Part shown: in pieces, positions 53,743 through 63,121 of the stretch | Numbering within the stretch: position 1 is the stretch's first letter | Layout of the letters: the number at the start of each line of letters is the position of its first letter | NCBI RefSeq assembly: GCF_001998825.1 | Contig: NZ_MLHG01000020.1 | Span: 20,995 to 84,994, forward strand | DNA length: 64,000 nucleotides | DNA from: Rodentibacter mrazii | GTDB lineage: Bacteria; Pseudomonadota; Gammaproteobacteria; Enterobacterales; Pasteurellaceae | Direction of reading: 5' to 3' | Translations under genes and position numbers: made by a program | Notes under the pieces: model-generated | The model's input: the letters and a program-made list of their open reading frames with translations, nothing else | Told to the model about the DNA's origin: nothing | Database searches by the model: none

Positions 53743-55305
53743 ATGTCATCAACAGTTTCTCAAAAAAACAGCCGAATTCGGCATTTTTTAAAAGGGGTGG
53801 AATGGCTTGGAAATTTACTGCCGCACCCTATTATTTTATTTATGTTGATGTGCGGTATTTTGATCGTACTTTCAGCCATTTTGCATTACTTTGGTGTAAG
53901 TGTTTTGGATCCTCGCCCGAATCACTCCGGTGACATTATCGTGAAAAATCTGCTTAGCCAAGAAGGACTGGCTTATATGGTCAGCAGTTTGGTTAAAAAC
54001 TTCACAGATTTTGCGCCACTTGGTACTGTTTTAGTGGCAATGCTCGGAGTATCTATTGCCGAGTCTTCCGGTATGATTTCTGCGGCGCTGAGAGGGTTAG
54101 TTGTTGGCGCACCGAAAAAACTGGTGACTTTCACTATTGTATTTGCCGGTGTTATTTCAAATACAGCGGCTGAACTTGGTTATGTGGTACTAATTCCTCT
54201 TGCTGCAATGATTTTTCATGCACTTGGTCGTCATCCGCTTGCTGGGCTTGCAGCTGCATTTGCCGGTGTTTCCGGCGGATATAGCGCTAATTTGTTATTA
54301 GGTACGGTAGATCCGCTTTTATCGGGAATTACGCAAGAGGCTGCCCGTTTAATTGCTCCAAATTATGTCGTCGGACCTGAAGCAAACTGGTATTTTATGT
54401 TTGTTAGTACATTTTTAGTGAGCATTTTGGGCTATTTGGTCACAGAAAAAATCGTTGAACCTCAGTTAGGAAATTATGATCCCCAAGCAGCGGATGATCC
54501 TTCAATTCTTAAACATAAAGTGGAAAAATTGGCACCTAATGAGAAAAAGGGCTTGATGTGGGCTGGCATAGCAATGTTAATTTTTTCCTTACTACTTGCC
54601 TGGACCATTGTTCCCGAAGACGGCATTTTGCGTAATACCAAAACAGGGCTTGTAGCGGGTTCCCCTTTCTTACATGGTATTGTAGTCTTTATTTTTATCT
54701 TTTTTGCCATTCCCGGTTATATCTATGGACGAGTCACCGGTTCAATGAGATCTTCTCAAGATATCGTAAAATCAATGTCGCAGGGTATGGCTTCAATGGG
54801 GATGTACATCGTACTGGTATTCTTTGCGGCACAGTTTGTAGCGTTTTTTAAGTGGACAAATTTAGGTTCAATTGTTGCGGTAAAAGGGGCTAATTTACTT
54901 ATTAATCTTGGCTTAACAGGACCTGTGCTTTTTGTCGGTTTTATCTTAGTTTGTGCATTTATCAATTTGATGATTTCCTCCGCGTCAGCACAATGGGCAT
55001 TAACTGCGCCTATTTTTGTACCAATGCTGATGTTGGTTGGTTATGCGCCGGAAGTGATTCAGGCAGCATATCGTATTGGTGATTCAACAACGAATATTAT
55101 CACGCCGATGATGAGTTATTTTGGCTTGATTATGGCTGTGGCGGTTCGTTACAAAAAAGATACGGGAGTGGGTACGTTAATGGCGATGATGATTCCTTAT
55201 TCATTTATTTTTATCGTCGGTTGGGTAACGCTTTTCTACCTCTGGGTTTTTGTGTTTGGTTTACCGGTCGGGCCAGGCTCATTTACTTATTTTTCAACGC
55301 CATAA
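53743..55305 (+). CDS. AbgT-family transporter
   Basis: A 520-residue inner-membrane protein with about 12 hydrophobic segments. The AbgT/YdaH family is recognised by LVAMLGVSIAESSGMISAAL, GVISNTAAELGYVVLIPL, ISSASAQWALTAPIFVPMLM and RIGDSTTNIITPMMSYF. Members carry p-aminobenzoyl-glutamate in, or export antimetabolites such as sulfonamides. Neither is shown here, and no abgA/abgB peptidase genes lie nearby. The ATG at 53743 has AAGGA at seven bases; GTG at 53737 lies too close. Confidence 0.88.
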   Translation: MSSTVSQKNSRIRHFLKGVEWLGNLLPHPIILFMLMCGILIVLSAILHYFGVSVLDPRPNHSGDIIVKNLLSQEGLAYMVSSLVKNFTDFAPLGTVLVAMLGVSIAESSGMISAALRGLVVGAPKKLVTFTIVFAGVISNTAAELGYVVLIPLAAMIFHALGRHPLAGLAAAFAGVSGGYSANLLLGTVDPLLSGITQEAARLIAPNYVVGPEANWYFMFVSTFLVSILGYLVTEKIVEPQLGNYDPQAADDPSILKHKVEKLAPNEKKGLMWAGIAMLIFSLLLAWTIVPEDGILRNTKTGLVAGSPFLHGIVVFIFIFFAIPGYIYGRVTGSMRSSQDIVKSMSQGMASMGMYIVLVFFAAQFVAFFKWTNLGSIVAVKGANLLINLGLTGPVLFVGFILVCAFINLMISSASAQWALTAPIFVPMLMLVGYAPEVIQAAYRIGDSTTNIITPMMSYFGLIMAVAVRYKKDTGVGTLMAMMIPYSFIFIVGWVTLFYLWVFVFGLPVGPGSFTYFSTP

Positions 55306-55332
55306 CTCAGCGGCATATTGAAATTACTATCG

Positions 55333-55368
55333 ATAATAAGGCTCTTAATACAGAGCCTATTATTTTCC
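55333..55368 (+). terminator. Terminator after the AbgT gene
   Basis: Arms ataataaggctct and agagcctattat around a six-base loop, followed by TTTTCC. Confidence 0.6.
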
Positions 55369-55493
55369 TAATAAAACATTCCTCTGTCTCTAACTGATTC
55401 AAAATTAAAGCGATAACCAAAAGAGCAATCCTTTAAAAATTTTTCCGTTGTATTTTATAATGGCATAAAATATCTTCTGAATTATTAATTATC

Positions 55494-56645
55494 ATGCTTA
55501 GACTTCCTCCACTTTCTCTTTATATCCATATTCCTTGGTGTGTACAGAAATGCCCCTATTGCGATTTTAATTCCCATGCTCGGAAAAGTGATATTCCCGA
55601 ACAAGAGTATATTCACCATTTGCTACAGGATTTGAAAGCGGATTTAGCACGTTTTCAGGAAAGTATTCAGGATCGGGAACTACATTCTATTTTTATCGGT
55701 GGCGGCACGCCGAGTTTGTTTTCAGCGGATAGTATTGCTTATTTGTTAAGTGAAATAAAAAAATATATTTCTTTTCAAGATAATATCGAAATTACTTTGG
55801 AAGCCAATCCCGGTACAGTGGAGGCAGAGCGGTTTAAGGGATATGTAACGGCTGGGGTTACCCGTATTTCTATGGGAATTCAAAGTTTTAATGATGACAA
55901 ATTGCAACGCTTAGGGCGAATTCACAACGTGCGGGAAGCCAAAAGAGCGGTCGGTTTAGCGAAAGTTTCCGGTCTCAAAAGTTTCAACTTGGATTTAATG
56001 CACGGCTTGCCGAATCAAACCCTTGCCGAAGCCTTAGATGATTTACGCCAAGCCATTGAGCTGGCACCGCCGCATATTTCTTGGTATCAACTGACTATTG
56101 AACCCAATACGATGTTTGCTTATCGCCCGCCGAAATTGCCGGATGAAGACAAACTTTGGACTATTTTTGAGCAAGGCCATCAACTTCTCACTGCGGCAGG
56201 CTATCAACAGTATGAAACTTCCGCTTATGCCAAACCGGGTTTTCAATGCCGACATAATTTGAATTATTGGCGTTTTGGTGATTATTTGGCGATTGGTTGT
56301 GGGGCGCACGGAAAATTAACTTTTTCAAACGGCGGGATTCGGCGTTTTTCTAAAACCAAGCATCCTCGGGGATATTTGCGGGGTGAGTATCTTTATGAAG
56401 AAAAAAACGTCCCTGAAATTGACCGCCCTTTTGAATTCTTTATGAACCGTTTTCGTTTATTGGAACCTGTACCGAAAAGGGAATTTGAATACTATACCGG
56501 ATTACCGCAAAGTGCGGTCAAAAACCAGATTGATTTTGCCCTTAAACAGAACTACATCATAGAAACCGAAGCATATTGGCAGATTACCGAACACGGCAAA
56601 TTGTTTTTAAATGAATTACTCACACTATTTCTAGCGGAAGACTAA
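55494..56645 (+). CDS. hemW: Radical SAM heme chaperone HemW
   Basis: A 383-residue radical-SAM protein. The CX3CX2C cluster motif is in PWCVQKCPYCDFNSHA near residue 15, followed by FIGGGTPSLF and ANPGT. HemW differs from HemN in sequence and binds and delivers heme; it lacks the coproporphyrinogen oxidase residues. No clear ribosome site precedes the ATG at 55494. In H. influenzae the homologue lies after lon, as here with one transporter between. Confidence 0.9.
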   Translation: MLRLPPLSLYIHIPWCVQKCPYCDFNSHARKSDIPEQEYIHHLLQDLKADLARFQESIQDRELHSIFIGGGTPSLFSADSIAYLLSEIKKYISFQDNIEITLEANPGTVEAERFKGYVTAGVTRISMGIQSFNDDKLQRLGRIHNVREAKRAVGLAKVSGLKSFNLDLMHGLPNQTLAEALDDLRQAIELAPPHISWYQLTIEPNTMFAYRPPKLPDEDKLWTIFEQGHQLLTAAGYQQYETSAYAKPGFQCRHNLNYWRFGDYLAIGCGAHGKLTFSNGGIRRFSKTKHPRGYLRGEYLYEEKNVPEIDRPFEFFMNRFRLLEPVPKREFEYYTGLPQSAVKNQIDFALKQNYIIETEAYWQITEHGKLFLNELLTLFLAED

Positions 56646-56753
56646 TTAGTGTTATTTTTTTCATAATGACTTATCAAAATTTGCACTTGTTTATTTAATG
56701 CGTGCATATTAAAGTAACGCAATCGTTTACTTTTTAAAAGAAAGAGCAGAATA

Positions 56754-57413
56754 ATGAATCAATTAGAAATGAAAAAATTGGCGGCAAAAGCAGCCTTACA
56801 GTATGTGAAAGCGGATACGATTGTCGGAGTGGGTAGCGGTTCTACCGTAAACTGCTTTATTGAAGCCTTAGGAGCGATGAAAGATCAAATTAAAGGCGCT
56901 GTGGCAGCATCGAAAACGTCGGAAGAGTTGCTACGCAAACAAGGCATTGAAGTCTTTAGCGCAAATGAGGTTTCAGGATTGGATATTTATGTGGATGGCG
57001 CAGATGAAATTAATCCACAAAAAATGATGATTAAGGGCGGTGGTGCGGCACTTACCCGGGAAAAAATTGTGGCGGCATTGGCGAAAAAATTTATTTGCAT
57101 TGTCGATGAAAGTAAGCAAGTCGATGTGTTAGGTTCAACTTTCCCATTGCCTGTGGAAGTCATTCCAATGGCACGCTCGCAGGTGGGGAGAAAATTAGTC
57201 GCACTTGGCGGTGCGCCGGAATATCGTGAAGGTGTGGTGACAGATAACGGTAATGTGATTTTAGATGTGCATAATTTTGCGATGTTAAATCCGCTAGAAA
57301 TGGAAAAAGAATTAAATAATATTGCCGGTGTGGTAACAAATGGTATTTTTGCCCTACGTGGCGCAGATATTGTGATTGTCGGTACGCCTGAAGGTGCAAA
57401 AATTATCGAATAA
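56754..57413 (+). CDS. rpiA: Ribose-5-phosphate isomerase A
   Basis: A 219-residue enzyme that interconverts ribulose-5-phosphate and ribose-5-phosphate. Motifs: [17 protein letters not shown] near residue 23, [20 protein letters not shown] near residue 79 with the catalytic Asp and Lys, and [11 protein letters not shown]. The ribosome site is AAGAGCAG. serA follows 30 bases downstream, a common pair in gammaproteobacteria. Confidence 0.95.
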   Translation: MNQLEMKKLAAKAALQYVKADTIVGVGSGSTVNCFIEALGAMKDQIKGAVAASKTSEELLRKQGIEVFSANEVSGLDIYVDGADEINPQKMMIKGGGAALTREKIVAALAKKFICIVDESKQVDVLGSTFPLPVEVIPMARSQVGRKLVALGGAPEYREGVVTDNGNVILDVHNFAMLNPLEMEKELNNIAGVVTNGIFALRGADIVIVGTPEGAKIIE

Positions 57414-57443
57414 TTTATAGAAATAAATGTAAGGAAGGCAAAT

Positions 57444-58676
57444 ATGACAAATAAAGTTTCACTCGACAAATCAAAAATCAAATTTGTATTGCTGGAGGGC
57501 GTGCACCAAAGTGCGCTGGATACGCTGCATGCGGCGGGTTATACCAATATTGATTATTACAAAAAAGCCCTTGATGGTGATGAACTAAAAGCAGCGATTA
57601 AGGACGCGCATTTTATCGGTTTGCGTTCGCGTACGCATTTAACCGAGGCAATGATTGATGCCGCACCAAAACTTATTGCTATCGGTTGCTTTTGTATTGG
57701 TACCAATCAGGTTGATCTTAATGCGGCAAAAGCGCGGGGTATTCCGGTATTTAATGCGCCATTCTCAAATACCCGTTCGGTTGCTGAATTGGTTTTAGGT
57801 GAGATTTTGCTTTTGATGCGTAATGTTCCGCAAGCCAATGCGGAAGTACATCGCGGTATATGGAATAAATCCGCCACCGGTTCGCACGAAGTTCGGGGTA
57901 AAAAATTAGGCATCGTCGGTTATGGTCATATCGGTTCTCAATTAAGTATTATTGCCGAATCCTTAGGGATGGACGTGCATTTCTATGATATTGAAAATAA
58001 ATTGCCGCTCGGTAATGCGAAACAAGTGCGTAGTTTAGAAGAATTGCTTGGTTCTTGTGATGTGATTTCTTTACATGTGCCGGAGTTACCTTCGACCCGT
58101 AATTTAATGAGTGCGGAACGTATTGCACAACTGAAACAAGGGGCTATTTTAATCAATGCGGCACGCGGTTCGGTCGTCGATATTGATGCCCTTGCCCACG
58201 CCTTAAAAGTGGGCAAAATTCATGGGGCGGCTATTGATGTGTTCCCGGTTGAACCGGCTTCAATCAATGAAGAGTTTGTCTCGCCATTACGTGAATTTGA
58301 TAATGTGATTTTAACGCCGCATATTGGCGGATCAACGGCAGAGGCACAGGAAAATATTGGTTTTGAAGTGGCGGGAAAATTTGTGAAATATTCCGATAAC
58401 GGTTCAACATTATCCTCGGTGAATTTTCCGGAAGTCTCCTTGCCGGAACACGCAGGCACCAAACGTTTATTGCATATTCACGAAAATCGTCCGGGCGTAT
58501 TGAACAAGCTTAACCAAATTTTTGTGGAAGCCAATATTAATATCGCCGCACAATACTTACAAACCGATCCTAAAATTGGTTATGTCGTGGTGGATGTGGA
58601 AACCGAAAATGCAGAACCGTTATTGGTTAAATTGCGTGAAATTGATGGCACAATCCGTGCGCGCGTGCTGTATTAG
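57444..58676 (+). CDS. serA: D-3-phosphoglycerate dehydrogenase
   Basis: A 410-residue NAD-dependent enzyme, first step of serine synthesis. Substrate-domain start FVLLEGVHQSALDTLH, Rossmann motif KLGIVGYGHIGSQLS near residue 155, catalytic Arg in INAARGSVVD, and His in LTPHIGGSTAEAQE. A C-terminal ACT regulatory domain (about 335-410, RLLHIHENRPGVLNKLNQIF) gives serine feedback control. Ribosome site AAGGAAGG. Confidence 0.96.
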   Translation: MTNKVSLDKSKIKFVLLEGVHQSALDTLHAAGYTNIDYYKKALDGDELKAAIKDAHFIGLRSRTHLTEAMIDAAPKLIAIGCFCIGTNQVDLNAAKARGIPVFNAPFSNTRSVAELVLGEILLLMRNVPQANAEVHRGIWNKSATGSHEVRGKKLGIVGYGHIGSQLSIIAESLGMDVHFYDIENKLPLGNAKQVRSLEELLGSCDVISLHVPELPSTRNLMSAERIAQLKQGAILINAARGSVVDIDALAHALKVGKIHGAAIDVFPVEPASINEEFVSPLREFDNVILTPHIGGSTAEAQENIGFEVAGKFVKYSDNGSTLSSVNFPEVSLPEHAGTKRLLHIHENRPGVLNKLNQIFVEANINIAAQYLQTDPKIGYVVVDVETENAEPLLVKLREIDGTIRARVLY

Positions 58677-58686
58677 ATATTGAGAT

Positions 58687-58720
58687 GAAAGTGCGGTTAA
58701 TTTTAACCGCACTTTTTTTA
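58687..58720. terminator. Uptake-signal-pair terminator between serA and asnA
   Basis: Stem aaagtgcggttaa / ttaaccgcacttt followed by a T run, between convergent serA and asnA. Confidence 0.8.
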
Positions 58721-58725
58721 TCAAA

Positions 58726-59718
58726 TTAAAGAATGTGTTGATATTGCTCTAACATTTCTTTTGGCCATACGCTCGATTGAACCTCACCAATATGTTTCTT
58801 ACGTAATAAGAACATGGCTAAACGTGATTGACCGATTCCGCCACCAATTGAGAGAGGTAATTTTCCATCTAGCAACTCTTGATGCCAATCCATTTTTAAA
58901 CAATCTTCTTTGCCGCTTAACGCTACCTGCAAACGAAGTGCGGATTCATCGACACGAATTCCCATGGAGGAAAGTTCAAATGCCGTATTAAGTTGCTCGT
59001 TCCAGACAAGAATGTCACCATTTAAACCTTTGTAGCCATTTTCGGATTCTGTTGTCCAGTCGTCATAATCCGGTGCGCGCCCATCATGTGGCTTGCCATC
59101 AGATAATTTACCACCGATACCAATTAAAAATACCGCCCCGTATTCTTTACAGATTGCGTTTTCCCGTTCTTTGCTGGTAAGGTTCGGATAACGCTTTACC
59201 AAATCTTCACTATGCACAAAGGTAATTTGTTTTGGCAAAATTGAAGGAATGTCAAAACGAGCTTCCACCGAAAGTTCTGTTAAACGAATGGCACGATAAA
59301 TAGAATTGACGGTTTCTTTTAAGTAAGTAAGGTTACGTCGGCCGGCAGGAATTACTTTTTCCCAGTCCCATTGATCAACATAAACAGAATGGGTTGGATC
59401 TAAAGAGTCTTCATCGGGACGCAAAGCCTTCATATGAACAAACAGCCCTTCTCCTTCTTTAAAGTGAAAACGGGCAAGAGTATGGCGTTTCCATTTTGAC
59501 AAAGAGTGAACCACTTCATATACGGCATTTGGAATACATTTCACATTTACTTGAACGGCTTTTTCAATACCTGACAAGTTATCTTGCATTCCGTTGCCCA
59601 CTTCACTAAGAATTGGCCCTTGAACCTCAATAATACCGAGTTGTTCAATTAGGTTTTGAGTAAAGGTATTTTTAACAAAACTAATTTCTTGTTGCTGTAA
59701 AATAAATGTTTTCTTCAT
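58726..59718 (-). CDS. asnA: Aspartate-ammonia ligase (asparagine synthetase A)
   Basis: A 330-residue ammonia-dependent asparagine synthetase with a class II aminoacyl-tRNA-synthetase-like fold. Motifs: [19 protein letters not shown] near residue 33, [12 protein letters not shown] and [18 protein letters not shown] near residue 291. It makes asparagine from aspartate, ammonia and ATP. It is divergent from its regulator gene asnC, as in E. coli. Confidence 0.96.
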   Translation of the reverse strand: MKKTFILQQQEISFVKNTFTQNLIEQLGIIEVQGPILSEVGNGMQDNLSGIEKAVQVNVKCIPNAVYEVVHSLSKWKRHTLARFHFKEGEGLFVHMKALRPDEDSLDPTHSVYVDQWDWEKVIPAGRRNLTYLKETVNSIYRAIRLTELSVEARFDIPSILPKQITFVHSEDLVKRYPNLTSKERENAICKEYGAVFLIGIGGKLSDGKPHDGRAPDYDDWTTESENGYKGLNGDILVWNEQLNTAFELSSMGIRVDESALRLQVALSGKEDCLKMDWHQELLDGKLPLSIGGGIGQSRLAMFLLRKKHIGEVQSSVWPKEMLEQYQHIL

Positions 59719-59844
59719 ATTTTCCGCCTGTTATTTAACAATAAGTAAAATTTTGCGTATTATTCAATAAATCATAATTATTTTTCAAGTATTTTGTTTA
59801 CATTTCAAATAACTTTGAATAATATCTAATTAATTTGTAGTTTA

Positions 59845-59859
59845 TTAGAATAATTCTAA
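59845..59859. promoter_or_regulatory. Palindrome in the asnC leader, candidate AsnC operator
   Basis: TTAGAAT, A, ATTCTAA: a perfect 15-base inverted repeat in the 154-base divergent asnA/asnC spacer, ending about 14 bases before the asnC ATG and touching its AAAGGAGG ribosome site. AsnC-family proteins bind AT-rich palindromes. Autoregulation of asnC is inferred. Confidence 0.45.
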
Positions 59860-59872
59860 AGGAGGCTGTTTT

Positions 59873-60325
59873 ATGCACAATATTGATAATCTCGATCAAC
59901 AAATTCTCCGCGTATTGACTAAAGATGCGCGCACGCCCTATGCAGAAATGGCAAAAAATTTTGGTGTCAGCCCTGGCACAATCCATGTCCGTGTAGAAAA
60001 AATGCGACAATCCGGCATTATTGAAGGCACCAAAGTGATTATTGACGAACGGAAACTCGGCTATGACGTATGCTGCTTTATCGGGATCATTTTAAAAAGT
60101 GCGAAGGATTATGAGAAAGTGATTAAAAAGCTGGAAACCTTTGATGAAGTAGTAGAAGCCTATTATACAACGGGAAATTACTCAATTTTCATCAAAGTCA
60201 TGACCCACACCATTGCTGAATTACATTCTGTTCTCGCCACGAAAATTCAATTAATTGATGAAATTCAATCTACCGAAACACTGATTTCAATGCAAAACCC
60301 TATTTTGAGGGATATTAAGCCTTGA
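59873..60325 (+). CDS. asnC: Lrp/AsnC-family transcriptional regulator AsnC
   Basis: A 150-residue regulator that activates asnA in the absence of asparagine. The N-terminal winged helix is NLDQQILRVLTKDARTPYAE through GVSPGTIHVRVEKM, and the C-terminal RAM domain binds the amino acid (FIGIILKSAKDYEKVI, VVEAYYTTGNYSIFIKV). It has a strong AAAGGAGG ribosome site. It is divergent from asnA across an AT-rich spacer with palindromes. The downstream stretch 60326-60650 holds no gene that I recognise. Confidence 0.94.
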   Translation: MHNIDNLDQQILRVLTKDARTPYAEMAKNFGVSPGTIHVRVEKMRQSGIIEGTKVIIDERKLGYDVCCFIGIILKSAKDYEKVIKKLETFDEVVEAYYTTGNYSIFIKVMTHTIAELHSVLATKIQLIDEIQSTETLISMQNPILRDIKP

Positions 60326-60558
60326 CTTTATTTACTTGGTGGACGTTTACCATTTCTAATGGACTATGCTGGCTACTTGGTTTCTTTTATTTATGAGGAA
60401 AATTTGTTTGGTGCTAAGAGCATTCATTCAGCATTGCGAACAGAATATTATATTGGGCAACGATTCCATCAAGTTCTTTTTATTGGCAAAGTTGTACCAA
60501 CTTAAGGCAATTAGCTATTTCTCAATCTACTCTGCATTCTCTGTCACCAAGATTTAGT

Positions 60559-60578
60559 TTGCACGATATATCGTGCAA
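60559..60578. promoter_or_regulatory. Perfect 20-bp palindrome upstream of the PTS operon, candidate operator
   Basis: TTGCACGATA followed directly by its reverse complement TATCGTGCAA. It ends 72 bases before the IIA start. Its mixed base composition and length make chance unlikely. It probably binds a dimeric repressor or activator of the PTS operon. The regulator gene is not in this window. Confidence 0.65.
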
Positions 60579-60650
60579 TGCTAAAAATTGAGTCTCTAGC
60601 AACTTTCTCCTACATTGTAATCAATACTTAAACTTATGGAGAAAAATACA

Positions 60651-61082
60651 ATGCCGAAAGAAATTGCCCTAATGTTAATGAGCCACGGAAATTTTGCTAA
60701 GGCTGCAATAGAAAGTGCGGAGTTAATTGTAGGGAAACAAACTAACTTCGATACCTTATCAGTATTTACCGTAGATAATGTAGCTCATTTAAAACAAGAG
60801 CTACAAGAAAGAATTGACGCATTAGATACACAATCGGGGATTATCTTTTTAACCGATATTCTCGGTGGTACCCCTATGAATTTGGCCTCTCACTTACTCA
60901 CGAAAGAAAACATCTTGGTCTGTTGTGGCTTAAATTTACCACTATTGTTAGATGTACTCATGAATCGTGATTTGCCATTTGATGAAATGAAATCACTCAT
61001 TAAAAACGCCTATCAAAACGGATTAACCATTCGAGATTTCAATGACCTACAAAAACAGGAGGATGAAGATGATTTGCTTTAG
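60651..61082 (+). CDS. PTS mannose-family transporter, component IIA
   Basis: A 143-residue EIIA of the mannose-fructose-sorbose family. The phosphorylated His is in LMSHGNFAKAA (His9-10), and the TDILGGTPMNLASHLL block follows near residue 75. It takes phosphate from HPr and gives it to IIB. The ATG at 60651 has GGAG at about nine bases; an in-frame ATG at 60636 comes before that site. It is the first gene of an operon whose members overlap throughout. Confidence 0.88.
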   Translation: MPKEIALMLMSHGNFAKAAIESAELIVGKQTNFDTLSVFTVDNVAHLKQELQERIDALDTQSGIIFLTDILGGTPMNLASHLLTKENILVCCGLNLPLLLDVLMNRDLPFDEMKSLIKNAYQNGLTIRDFNDLQKQEDEDDLL

Positions 61083-61539
61083 TCGTATTGATGATCGCTT
61101 GATTCACGGCCAAGTCGTCACAACTTGGGTCAATCTATTCAAAGTGGAACAAATTGTGGTGCTAAACGATAAATTAGCGATAGATCAAACCCAAAAAAAT
61201 ATTTTGACCATGGCAGCACCGCAAGGTATCAAAGTCGTCGTACTTACGATTGAAAAATTTGCAGAAATTTATCAAACAAAAGGACTCAGCAGACGCACAA
61301 TGTTGTTGTTCACTAACAGCATTGATGTGTTATCAACCGTCAATGCCGGCGTTCCTATTAATGAACTAAATGTTGGCGGAATGCGTTTTCAAGAGGGGAG
61401 AACTCAATTAACCAAAGCTTTATCGGTGACTAACGAAGAGCGTTCTGCTTTCCAACAACTGTTGGATAAAGAGGTTACGGTTACTATTCAAATGGTACCG
61501 AACGATGAAAAAATCAACTTGACGGAGGTGATTAAATGA
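61069..61539 (+). CDS. PTS mannose-family transporter, component IIB
   Basis: A 156-residue EIIB with the active-site His in FSRIDDRLIHGQVVTTWV (about His15). It passes phosphate from IIA to the incoming sugar. The ATG at 61069 has AGGAGG at six bases and overlaps the IIA stop by 14 bases; the ATG at 61063 touches the ribosome site. The sugar cannot be told from sequence alone. Confidence 0.88.
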   Translation: MICFSRIDDRLIHGQVVTTWVNLFKVEQIVVLNDKLAIDQTQKNILTMAAPQGIKVVVLTIEKFAEIYQTKGLSRRTMLLFTNSIDVLSTVNAGVPINELNVGGMRFQEGRTQLTKALSVTNEERSAFQQLLDKEVTVTIQMVPNDEKINLTEVIK

Positions 61540-62306
61540 TAGCTGCACTTTTCGTTGCATTATGGGCGGGCATTTGTGCAATTGACGATATTGGTACGCA
61601 AATGATTAGACGACCACTATTGATCGCAACAGTTGTCGGCTTGATTATGGGCGACTTACAAACCGCACTTTTAATTGGTGCAACTTTAGAAGTGATGTGG
61701 ATGGGGGTAGGCAATGTTGGAGCTTATTCTGCACCGGATATGATTTCAGGCACCGCAATTGGCACCGCATTAGGGATTGCCGCCGGAGGTACGGAAGCAG
61801 CTATCGCTCTTGCCGTTCCAACGTCGTTACTTGCTCAGCAGCTCTTGATTTTATACCGTTCCGGCATTGTGGCTCTAAATCCAATTGCAGAACGTTGGGT
61901 AGAAGAAGGGGATTTCGATAAGATTTTTCGGATTCAATATATTCCGATGATAATCGCTTTCTTGATTCGAGCTGTACCTACCTTTTTAGCCGTCTATTTC
62001 GGTGCGGATTTAATTGCACAAATCGTGGCGCAATTACCGGATAAAATCATTACCGGTTTGAATGTTGCCGGCAAAATCATTCCCTCTATAGGCATTGGTT
62101 TACTCATGTTAATGATGTTGAAAAAAGCAGAACTTTGGCTTTTCTTAGTCGCGGGTTTTACGTTAGCCGTTTACCTTAAATTATCCGTCTTGCCGATTAC
62201 TCTGATCGCTTTACCGTTAGCATTAATTTATGACTTAGCAATTCATAAAAATACTCAAGCGATAGTTTCTAATCAAAATACTAATGATGAGGATTATGAT
62301 CTATGA
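61536..62306 (+). CDS. PTS mannose-family transporter, component IIC
   Basis: A 256-residue membrane subunit of the sugar channel with about eight hydrophobic segments. The family pattern PLLIATVVGLIMGDLQTALLIGATLE near residue 26 and NVGAYSAPDMISGTAIGTAL follow. The start overlaps the IIB stop by four bases (ATGA) and the end overlaps IID by four. The AGGTGAT ribosome site lies in IIB. Confidence 0.88.
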   Translation: MIAALFVALWAGICAIDDIGTQMIRRPLLIATVVGLIMGDLQTALLIGATLEVMWMGVGNVGAYSAPDMISGTAIGTALGIAAGGTEAAIALAVPTSLLAQQLLILYRSGIVALNPIAERWVEEGDFDKIFRIQYIPMIIAFLIRAVPTFLAVYFGADLIAQIVAQLPDKIITGLNVAGKIIPSIGIGLLMLMMLKKAELWLFLVAGFTLAVYLKLSVLPITLIALPLALIYDLAIHKNTQAIVSNQNTNDEDYDL

Positions 62307-63121
62307 CCGAACAAACGTCACACCAAATTACGAAACAAGATTTAAACAAAGTCTTCTGGCGAATGCAGTTACTCAATGTCACCAACAATTATCAATCTAT
62401 GCAGGCAATCGGTTTTCTATCAAGTTTCATCCCTGTTTTAAAACGGCTCTATCAAGACAAGCCTAAAGAACAGAAAGTAGAGGCAATGAAGCGTCACCTA
62501 AAATTCTTTAATAGCCATGTCAATTCAGATGCGCTGATTCTAGGTATTGCCGCAGCGGTGGAAGAGTCCACCCAAGAAAGTGAAAAAGAAACGGTCACTG
62601 CAATAAAAACCGGTTTAATGGGACCGCTAGCAGGATTAGGCGACAGTATTTTGAAATTCACTTGGTTACCTATCTGTGGCAGTATCGGTGCAGCACTAGC
62701 ACTAAATGGTAGCGTATTAGGCCCAATTTTAATGTTCCTGCTTTACAATATTGTGAATGTTGCGTCTAAATATTACGGCATCCATTATGGTTACCATAAA
62801 GGTATGGATATGATTAACGGTAACAGCAATGTTTTACAACGAGTCAGCAATATGGCGAATGTTGTGGGGCTAATGGTGATTGGCGCTTTAATCGCTTCGG
62901 TTGTGAGGGTGAAATTCGGTGTCGAATTTAGTGTCGGTGAAAATACGATCAAACTCCAAGAAATGTTTGATAAAGTGATGCCCGGTTTGTTCAGTTTATT
63001 AGTGACGGTGGGGATTTATTCAATACTGAAGAAAACCAATGGTAAATATGCCGCCACATTAATTATCGGCACAATGCTACTCTGTATCGCCCTCGTATAT
63101 TTGGGAGTATTAGTAAAATGA
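62303..63121 (+). CDS. PTS mannose-family transporter, component IID
   Basis: A 272-residue EIID. N-terminal amphipathic part with DLNKVFWRMQLLNVTNNY and GFLSSFIPVLKRLY, the family block IKTGLMGPLAGLGDSILKFT near residue 107, and C-terminal helices. IIC and IID together make the sugar path. The phosphatase-like gene that follows overlaps by four bases, so the five genes are one transcription unit. Confidence 0.88.
   Translation: MTEQTSHQITKQDLNKVFWRMQLLNVTNNYQSMQAIGFLSSFIPVLKRLYQDKPKEQKVEAMKRHLKFFNSHVNSDALILGIAAAVEESTQESEKETVTAIKTGLMGPLAGLGDSILKFTWLPICGSIGAALALNGSVLGPILMFLLYNIVNVASKYYGIHYGYHKGMDMINGNSNVLQRVSNMANVVGLMVIGALIASVVRVKFGVEFSVGENTIKLQEMFDKVMPGLFSLLVTVGIYSILKKTNGKYAATLIIGTMLLCIALVYLGVLVK

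Noticed and set aside
56987..57481. A 164-codon open frame on the minus strand opposite rpiA
   Set aside because: rpiA has complete catalytic motifs on the plus strand. The antisense product is rich in Ser/Pro/Thr with no recognisable fold.
60366..60557. A 63-codon open frame between asnC and the PTS operon
   Set aside because: It has no ribosome site at a suitable distance and no recognisable family; its composition fits chance in AT-rich sequence.
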